Assembly: GCF_000801105.2 (NCBI RefSeq)
Contig: NC_079516.1
Location: 23,473,043 to 23,537,042 of the forward strand
Direction of reading: 5' to 3'
Length of the DNA: 64,000 bases
Source: Raphanus sativus
Lineage: Eukaryota; Streptophyta; Magnoliopsida; Brassicales; Brassicaceae
Shown: in pieces, positions 55,593-64,000 of the stretch
Position numbering within the stretch: position 1 is the stretch's first letter
Layout of the letters: each line of letters starts with the position of its first letter
The notes under the pieces: model-generated
What the model saw: only the letters and a program-made list of their open reading frames with translations
Told to the model about the DNA's origin: nothing
Database searches by the model: none
Program-made: the position numbers and the translations under genes

Positions 55593-56080
55593 GGAGAAAT
55601 TGCCAAAAAATACCATTTTTATAGTACCACTTTTTATGTTTACACTAACCTCTTTTACCACTATTTTTAATGAAGGGTTTAGATTTGAAGGTTTAGGATT
55701 TAGGGGTTAGATTTGATGTTTTAGGGTTTATGGTATATATTCTAGGGTTTAGAATTGAGGATTTAGGATTTATAGTTGAGGTTTTAGGGTTTATAGTGAG
55801 GTTTTAGGGTTTATAGTTGAGGTTTTAGGGTTTAGGGTTTATGGTATTGAATTTAGGGTATATAGTTTAGGGTTTAGGGTTTAGAGTTGAGGATTTAAGG
55901 TTTAGGATTTAGAATTGGGTTTTAGGATTTAAAGTTTGTGGTTAGAATTTTGACAAATATATAAAAACAAAGATATAAGAGTCTTTAACCTTGTAATAAA
56001 TAAGGTATTTTTGAAAATTGTTTTTAGTGGTGGTAAAGATAAATAATGGTACATATAAAGTGGTATTTTTGAAAATTCCC
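55593..56080. mobile_element. MULE-type MITE with telomere-like interior
   Basis: The ends ggagaaattgccaaaaaata and, in reverse, gggaattttcaaaaatacca are inverted repeats that continue over 'gtacca.ttttta'. Flanking 9-mers aatagtaga (55584-55592) and catagtaga (56081-56089) differ at one base. It is 488 bp long with no ORF, and is nested in the Helitron at 55497-57670. Confidence 0.75.
55672..55940. repeat. degenerate telomere-like repeats
   Basis: The plant telomere word TTTAGGG recurs perfectly or with one change (tttaggat, tttatagt, tttagaat) some twenty times over 270 bp. It lies wholly inside a short inverted-repeat element, so it came as transposon cargo rather than from a chromosome end. 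Confidence 0.85.
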
Positions 56081-58073
56081 CATAGTAGAGATGTGTACTT
56101 TCTTTTATTTACACATTTAGCCATTATATTTTCAATAAATTAATAACAAATGAGAATTGTTTAAAAACATGAATAACATATTTAATACTTTTTTATTTAA
56201 ATTTTTAGCCATTTTTTTTACAATAAATTAAACAACCTTCTTTCTATATTTATTTTTATTTACAATTCTGTCACTATATTTACAATTCTTTATGGTGAAA
56301 ATAAAAACACAAACTGAAATATAAATAGTATATTATATAAAACAATTTTTAAAAACAGTATTATTACCTTATTTAGTTTAGTCAAATATAAAATTTCAAG
56401 AGTTCATTTTTCAAAAGACAAATATCATAAATTTAATAATAATTCATAGAAAACTAATGCAAAAAATTAAAATTTTGAAACATGGATAAAAGTAAGAAGA
56501 AAAAAGTAATGGCTTATGTTATTAATAAATTTTGGAAATCCATTATATCAGTTTTAAAATATACAAAATGGACTAATCAATTACCTAAAAACATTGTTTT
56601 GTCTAAAATAATTATAAAATAAAATTTAAACTTTATGTACATATTTCAAATCAAAATAATAATTTAAAATTGATTTATATCAAAAATTGATTTAGAATAT
56701 GCATATATTCAAAAAGAATTATTTTTACTAAAATATTTTCCAATAACCATTATTAAAAAATGTTTTCAATATATATACAAAAAATACAACAAAAATATTA
56801 ATTTCATATACCAACTTAATTTATAGTTTTTATATTTCACATTAAACTTTAAGAAAATAATATATGTGATTATTTATAAAATGGTACATATAAAATACTA
56901 TTAATTATATGATTATTTATATGATGGAGCAATACAATTAATTATATGATGACATATATATGATACATAAAAGTGACTAGGGCTGGCGTTCAAGTATCAA
57001 TTTCGGTTCGTTTCAGATCTATTTGGGTATCGGGTTTCTGGGGTCAAAGATTTCAGCCTCATTCATATATTTCTAAATTTCAGTTCGAATTATATTAGGA
57101 TCTTTGCGAGTTCAGTTTGGGTTCAGATAACCTATTTAAATTATTTTTTAAAATTCATTATATATTTTGAATTTCTTAAAATATATAAATAAAATAATAT
57201 ATTGTATATAAATCTAAATAACATATGTCAAAATACCTAAACTTAACATATAAATCGGTTTTGTTTAAATTTTGGATCAAAAATCAAAAATTATTTTAAA
57301 TATTTTTGGTGTTTTGAGTGTACTTCCGATATGTTAGATATTTATATTTGACTATTTTTATATATTTTCAAGTATTTAAACCAACCTAAAAGTATCATAT
57401 ATATTCTGGATGTTTTTATATACATTAAAAATAAAAATAATACTTCGGTTCGAATTGGTTATGGTTTTGGTTGTCTAAATATCAAAATTTTGAATAATTT
57501 AGATATTTAATCAATTTTGGTTCGGGTTTGATATTACTCTTTCGGATCGTGATCGGTTCGGTTCTTCAGATTTGAATTTTTTTATCCAACTCTGATATTG
57601 ACATAAAAAAAATAAACAGCAATATATTTTTGAAATATACACCCGCACAGACGTGCAGGTCAAAATCTAGTTATATAGTTAATGTGATTGTTTAATAACT
57701 TTAATGATATAAAATAAATAAAAAAGAACTAAGATACACATTTTTTTATCAAATAATTAATTTTCATATATACGTTAATCATATTAGGTAATTTCGTAAC
57801 TTTTATTTAAGGAAAATGCGAGATTGTTTTTGTACATTATTTATCAATTCGATAGTTAGTTTAATAAAAAGTGTAATAAGTTAAGATGGACCAACATATT
57901 TTTCTAAGAATAGTATATTTTATATAGTTATTTATTAAATGAAACTTCATAATCATTTCGTTATATGATCAGCGCTTATATAATAAGTTTATAATTTATA
58001 AATTTTTGTGAAAATTCATTGAAATTTTTAATATTAAAATATTTATGTAATCTTATATGGTATATATTTTAAT

Positions 58074-58985
58074 CTATACTTGGGCGGGTATTTATTTGAT
58101 GTTTTTAGTTTTATATTTATAAATGATATATTTGTAATATTTAAACATAAATTTAGATTGAAAATTAACATTTGTAGTTATAATAAAAATTAAACGTTTT
58201 AAAAAATATTTTGATATAAATTTTAAATTCCTAATTAAAATAATATAGAGATGGGTCATAATTTTTTCCAATTCCAAAATCTTAGCAATTTTAATAAAAA
58301 ATAAAATAATTTATAAATAAATAAAATATATAAACATATTTGAATTAAAATATTTTTTTTTAAAAAAAATCATACGCCATTGTTGTTTATTTCAATAGTT
58401 TGACCCGTGACCGTATAAATATTTGCTTTCACTTCAATTTTTTTCTTTGTTCTAATGATAATATATATATATATATATATGTAAATTAATATGTATTACA
58501 TAATTGTTAGTATAACATTTTAAAACAAAAATTTTATTTATTACTTTAAATAATTATATTATGTAATTTTAATCGTCTATTATATCACAGTGTATCATAT
58601 AAAAATCTAATATTTATAACTAATTGGACTTATATTATAAAAGTGTTATACTAACAATTTATAAATAAAATATTTTATATTTTATTTATATGATATATAA
58701 ATTGATTTTGATGTGTGATTTTTATTTTATTATTTTTATTAATAAATATTGAAAAATATTTAATGTCAACAAAAAATCTATAAGGAAATTTATTTTGGTT
58801 AATATTCATTCTATTAAAGAAATCTATTATTTAAATTAGGAAAAAATATTAAATACTTAAATGTATCATTTAAATAAGGAAAAAACAAAATTCTCTACTA
58901 TCTTTGTTACCAAACAAAATTTAATTTTTTTCAAGACTCATATCCCTATTACCAAACAAAAGTTTAAAGTACTTCTACTTTAATA

Positions 58986-58988
<3 letters not shown>
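58074..58988 (-). mobile_element. probable minus-strand Helitron
   Basis: On the minus strand, TCTTATTAAAGTAGAAGTAC begins at plus 58988 and is preceded by A, as at Helitron 5' ends. It resembles the start of the 55497 element, including 'tttggtaa.a.ggata'. The 3' end may be a degenerate CTATA with 'gggcgggt' at about 58074-58092; alternatively the element runs to the clear 3' end at 53925 with others nested inside. Confidence 0.4.

Positions 58989-59023
<35 letters not shown>
58989..59023. repeat. (TA)n microsatellite
   Basis: About seventeen TA units directly follow the Helitron 5' end at 58988. Another short (TA)n is at 58459-58480. Confidence 0.9.
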
Positions 59024-59026
<3 letters not shown>

Positions 59027-59613
59027 TTATTATTAAATGATATTTTTTACTCATATGATTTTAAAATCATGTGTATCTTTTTATAACAAAAATGTTAAAC
59101 CATTGATCATTAATTTATGATAATAATTTTTATATTTTAGTCATTTATTGTCGTTTTTTAAATTCAATATATAATATATATGAAAAATCCAAATTTAAAT
59201 TTTGTAGCTAATTTGATTGTTTAATTTATTTTAATAATATAAAATTAAATAAAAAATGATGGAGAAGATATAATTTATTATCAAAACTTTATTATTATAA
59301 TCATTAATTGTCATATATATATATATATTAGTCATTTATGGTAATTCCGTAGGTTTTATTTAAGAAAAGAAAATAAATAAATCAAATTAGACCATTCACT
59401 TTTTTAATTTCAATGTAATCATGACACGTAGAGTAATTATAACATTCTAATTGAATGACACATGGACATAAGGTTTTTTCTAAATACTACAAAAGTGAGG
59501 TTATTATTTTTCAAATGTTCCTCCTTTAATATATAAGGGATTTTCTTACATGGCTAACAAATAACCATATCATTTGTCTATAATGGTAAAGAGAAGAGTT
59601 TGTGTGCTTAACA

Positions 59614-59777
59614 TTTTTTTTTTATAACCGTGGGGTCTGGCGACCGAGGTCAACCGACTAATTCCACAAAGCCCACGGCACTCCACGTATTTTTGCGATT
59701 TAACGCTAACCCGGATGACCACCGCAAATCGAACCCACGCAGCGCTATCTCTTTGACGCTTACCACTGGGCCACCTT
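59614..59777 (-). mobile_element. tRNA-derived SINE
   Basis: On the minus strand it begins aaggtggcccagtggtaagc (A box) and has gggttcgatttgc (B box) about 40 bp on. A non-tRNA body ends in 'cccacggttat' and A9. Imperfect target duplications flank it: 59593-59613 (gaagagtttgtgtgcttaac) and 59778-59799 (gaagtggtttgtatgctcaa). Structure and size fit crucifer SINEs. Confidence 0.75.
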
Positions 59778-59799
59778 GAAGTGGTTTGTATGCTCAATA

Positions 59800-60765
59800 T
59801 TGCCGTGTCAAAAGCGACAGTTCGTGTAGAATTTGGTTTACCTGAAGAGAAGATGTAGAAGCATAAAAACTTAAAAATAGTGCAAAAGTAACAACCGAAT
59901 CAATCCATCATCTTAGGGGACACTAAAATAAAAGCGTGTAACACAACTCATGTACTATAGGAGTCGAGTTTGGCAATGATTAAATTCAAGCAAATGAGGA
60001 GCTTAATTGGAGTTCAAGAAATTGGAATTAAGGGTGAATGTTGGATAATTTCAGGTTTGTGAAAACTTAACATATTATTAGATGTTTAATATATTAAGGA
60101 TAACCACAAAAAAAATCTAGAAATGGAAAAAAAAATTATTTAGGTTACTTTATTTTTCCATATCCCACATGTTAAAAGAGAATTGTTTTTCTAGAAATAG
60201 AGGTCTCATAGAAAAGTGTTCCACAAAATTTAAGAGAGTAAATCATATGATCTAATAGAGATATTGGGAGCTGTAGTTTTGAGAAGTTTCTGAAGTTAAT
60301 AAGAAAAGTTGTTCTTGTAAATTTTTTGTTTCTAGAGATCATAGAGATTTGAAAGTCATGCCTTTTTGATGTCTTCCCTCAGAACCTCTGTTAAACCATA
60401 CACAACTTCTTTCCGAACCCATCATTACAATAGGTGAACGATTTTAGTGAGGTGGGGTAGTCACTTGATGATTTAATGTCAAATACATAACACACATTTC
60501 TGTTAAGCAAGGAAACACTTTAGAAGAATCAAGAAAAGCAAATGGACCTTTGTGGTAACAGCACAATACAGCATCCACTGTAGCAAAATCTGCATCCTCT
60601 GCGGAGATCAGTCATTGGTAGTAGTTTATGAGGACAGAGAGAAAGGTTTTGACCATTGATCACTTATATATACACCACCACAGAGCATATCATTGAGAAG
60701 CAGATTCGTAGCTCTTGAAATTTTTGTTAGAGATGGAAATCACTTAATACTCGAGCTCTCAAGTG
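59800..60765. other. gene-free stretch
   Basis: There is no reading frame or repeat I can name. A TATA-like 'acttatatatacacc' at about 60662-60676 precedes the small ORF at 60766. Confidence 0.4.
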
Positions 60766-60915
60766 ATGGGAGGGAAGAGGCTTCCCATTGACTGGCCAGC
60801 TTTTCTATCAGCAGTCATGAGAGACTGCCACGGAAACGCGGATGATTTGCAAGAAGCCTTACGCTCTGACATTCAATTGAAAAAGGGATTCCAAGTCACT
60901 TGTAAAATTTGGTAA
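60766..60915 (+). CDS. small unrecognised ORF (49 residues)
   Basis: ATG to TAA encodes a peptide starting MGGKRLPIDWPAFLSAVMRD, with D-C-H-G-N-A-D-D-L-Q-E-A and an end at T-C-K-I-W. Codon usage looks protein-like, and a TATA-like box lies about 95 bp upstream. The terminal 'ttggtaatgc' could instead be a splice donor, making this a first exon or gene fragment. No family recognised. Confidence 0.3.
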   Translation: MGGKRLPIDWPAFLSAVMRDCHGNADDLQEALRSDIQLKKGFQVTCKIW

Positions 60916-60960
60916 TGCATTTGAAATCAAAACTAAGATACTTCACACATTCCAAGGCAT

Positions 60961-61005
60961 TACGTACTGTGTTCACTCCCAATGCTTAAAGAGCTTTGGG
61001 GTTGA
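60961..61005 (+). pseudogene. relic of an RDR C-terminus
   Basis: 'gtgttcactcccaatgctta' followed by 'aagagctttggggttga' corresponds to the last codons of the RDR genes (C-S-L-x-M-L-x-E-L-W-G-stop). Typical RDR 3' flank follows to about 61320 ('ataagcc', 'gtgtgagtcaggtatcttacc', 'ccttttgtttttagttcta'). Only the final dozen codons remain. Confidence 0.85.
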
Positions 61006-61324
61006 TCACAAAGCACTTGTTATCTGCCCTATTTGTACTGTAAATAAGCCTTTTTGTTGTGATATCATCATGTATCATAAGAAGCGTGTGAGTCAGGTAT
61101 CTTACCTTGGTAAAAACATAATATATAAGTGAAGCTATCCGTTCCAGATGTGATGTAGCACCTTTTGTTTTTAGTTCTACATCTACTCCTCATCCTCTAT
61201 TGTATGATACTTTCGTGTGTTTGCTTACGAACTGTTCTTGTATAAAATTGTTAAATATCAGTTAGTTAGCTCTGCTGCACCAGTGTTGAATAATCATGAA
61301 ACTTGTAATATAAGTACCAAAATA

Positions 61325-61550
61325 AACGCTTTGAACCAGCTTCCTCGGACGAGACAGTCAGACAACTCTACCGACAAGCATTGGCACTTGACAACTTCGT
61401 TTGCGATTATACCACCGTAAAGAACAAAGTTTGATTTTGTCGGTTTGTCTAAAAGGCTGCAGGACCGGTCTGTTTAAGTTTAACTTAAGAAAACAGAGAA
61501 GTCAAACCCCTGTTTAACTTCTGTCCTCGAAGAGCTTTCGGGTTCAACAA
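61325..61550 (+). pseudogene. second RDR last-exon relic before NADP-ME1
   Basis: 'aacgctttgaaccagc', 'gacgagacag', 'caactctaccgacaagc', 'ttggcacttgacaac' and 'ggctgcaggaccggtctg' match both the last RDR exon and the relic at 25480-25662. It has stops and indels. It shares with the 25.5-kb relic features absent from the intact genes, so the two relics derive from one duplicated pseudogene. Confidence 0.85.
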
Positions 61551-61956
61551 ACTTACTTGCCATGTTCTGTGCTGTATGATAGGTTGCGTGTTGATCAAGT
61601 ATCTTATTTAAGTAACCTAACTTGTAGGGTGGAGCTCTGTGGTGTATGCCTTTTGGTATTAGTTCTAATCCTTAATTTTGTCCTCTAATGTGTACAAGTC
61701 CGTGTCTATATTTGCTTATGATTAAAATAAGACTAAGCTTATATATTTTATTTTCTACCTAACTGTACGTGGCGACCTGTGGAGTTCATGTGGTGTACAA
61801 ATCTGTCTTCTTCAGTGTGACACCTCTCTGCATCCTCAACCCTCCATTTGGCTTTTCCACCACCTTCTTCTTGATCCTTTATACTATAATACATAAACAA
61901 AGTTCTTTCCAGATTCTTGCCTTGTAATACTCTCTTCAGATACACTTCTTTTCAAG

Positions 61957-63517
<1,561 letters not shown>

Positions 63518-63520
<3 letters not shown>

Positions 63521-64000
63521 GAATTAATAGAAATATGAGAATCAAAGAGTAAAATGTGGCTGGAGAAATGAAGAACAATGAAGAACAAGAGAGAGAGAGT
63601 GAGTGAGACGAAATTAAAGAGAGGAAAGGAGAGAAATAATTTCCTTGATTCATTTAGTTGTCACAAAGGTTACATAAATAGATAAACAAGAGAAAGTAAG
63701 ACAATCAGAATACATAAATAATTGTAGACAAGATCAGGGCATGTCATTTTCAACTGAGATGAAAGGGACATCTCCTCTTTCTCTTCTTTCACATGTGACT
63801 TTGGTTTGTCACACTCCTCCAACAACTCCTACCACTTGCTACCACTTGTTTAAACTCGTCCAAGATATCAGGAAGGTAGTTAAATCAGTCTTTGACATTT
63901 CCATACCTTCCAAGACAAGTTTAGGATAAGACTTGTACACATGTACAACCAGGATGATCAAGACTTGTACTCATGTACAGCCTGGATGATCTAGACTTGT
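63518..64000. mobile_element. possible insertion truncating NADP-ME1, left end
   Basis: Homology to the malic enzyme stops at 63517 and new sequence begins TGAGAATTAATAG. A GA-rich tract, 'ttccttgattcattta' and C/T-rich text with 'tcacactcctccaacaactc' look like an LTR retrotransposon leader, but no primer site or coding domain is in view before the window ends. Tandem 'gacttgtacacatgtacaac'-like words occur at 63929-64000. A simple deletion breakpoint is the alternative. Confidence 0.4.

Larger units (their letters stand above)
55497..57670 (+). mobile_element. Helitron with exact ends
   Basis: It begins TCTATCTATATTATTAAAG after an A. It ends with a hairpin (cccgcac-aga-cgtgcagg), 'tcaaaat', CTAG at 57667-57670, and a T after. 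The adjacent repeat copy 1 contains the empty site 'aatgttttta|ttatatagtt', which fixes both ends to the base and shows A-T insertion without target duplication. It is 2174 bp long and carries a nested MULE-type MITE (55593-56080) and no Rep/helicase gene. Confidence 0.9.
55305..57815 (+). repeat. about 360-bp repeat, copy 2, split by a Helitron
   Basis: Parts 55305-55496 and 57671-57815 together reproduce copy 1 in order, including 'ctattgatcacaaaattttc', 'gtgggatcttcaaatttcta' and 'ttatatagttaatgtgatt'. The whole interruption is Helitron sequence. Confidence 0.85.

Noticed and set aside
53925..58988. One 5-kb minus-strand Helitron from the 53925 3' end to the 58988 5' end
   Set aside because: Possible, but tandem repeat copies and a degenerate second 3' end at about 58074 lie between, so the pairing is not secure. 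The ends are listed separately.
59570..59797. 75-codon frame over the SINE
   Set aside because: It covers pol III boxes and the poly-A tract of a SINE; chance reading frame.

Overview
The window is nuclear DNA of a crucifer (Brassicaceae, Brassica-like). It has plant introns (GT-AG, AT-rich), Arabidopsis-type gene families, and the transposon set of that family: Helitrons, MULEs with 9-bp target duplications, Tourist-type MITEs, LINEs and Tat-type gypsy elements. The gene order, three tandem gamma-clade RNA-dependent RNA polymerase (RDR) genes followed by NADP-ME1 on the same strand, matches Arabidopsis chromosome 2 (RDR5, RDR4, RDR3, NADP-ME1; AT2G19930 to AT2G19900). This assignment is from memory of that locus, not from a search.

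Layout. 1-3.2 kb is AT-rich repeat DNA. About 3.2-12.7 kb looks like a large Helitron (3' hairpin and CTAG end clear, 5' end inferred). It is interrupted by a 2.9-kb MULE with a perfect 9-bp target duplication and by a cluster of inverted GTTCGTTTG termini. A second Helitron end lies at 14.7 kb, followed by a Tourist-like MITE. 15.4-31.3 kb holds three intact 17- or 18-exon RDR genes (941, 979 and 974 residues by my exon joining, all with DFDGD). A decayed RDR 3' end and a LINE fragment lie between the second and third. 31.4-61 kb is a transposon-filled gap in the old synteny. In it a DC1 zinc-finger gene has been split by a gag-protease gypsy element with an antisense ORF; a 100-N assembly gap sits at the junction. 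Next come a MULE carrying an intact Ulp1/SUMO-protease-like gene, a foldback MULE with a long LINE inside it, and a nest of Helitrons, including one whose unoccupied paralogous site is also in the window. 60.9-61.55 kb returns to relics of RDR 3' ends, and 61.96-63.52 kb is NADP-ME1, broken by a 2-bp frameshift, a large internal deletion and a lost 3' end.

Function. The three RDRs belong to the RDR-gamma group, whose role is poorly known compared with RDR1, 2 and 6. They may copy RNA into double-stranded RNA, but the sequence does not show this. The Ulp1-like gene travels with a transposon and is probably an element gene rather than a host SUMO protease. The DC1 gene and NADP-ME1 look non-functional here. 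Exon coordinates come from reading splice sites by eye and from agreement among the three RDR paralogs; no transcript data were available.
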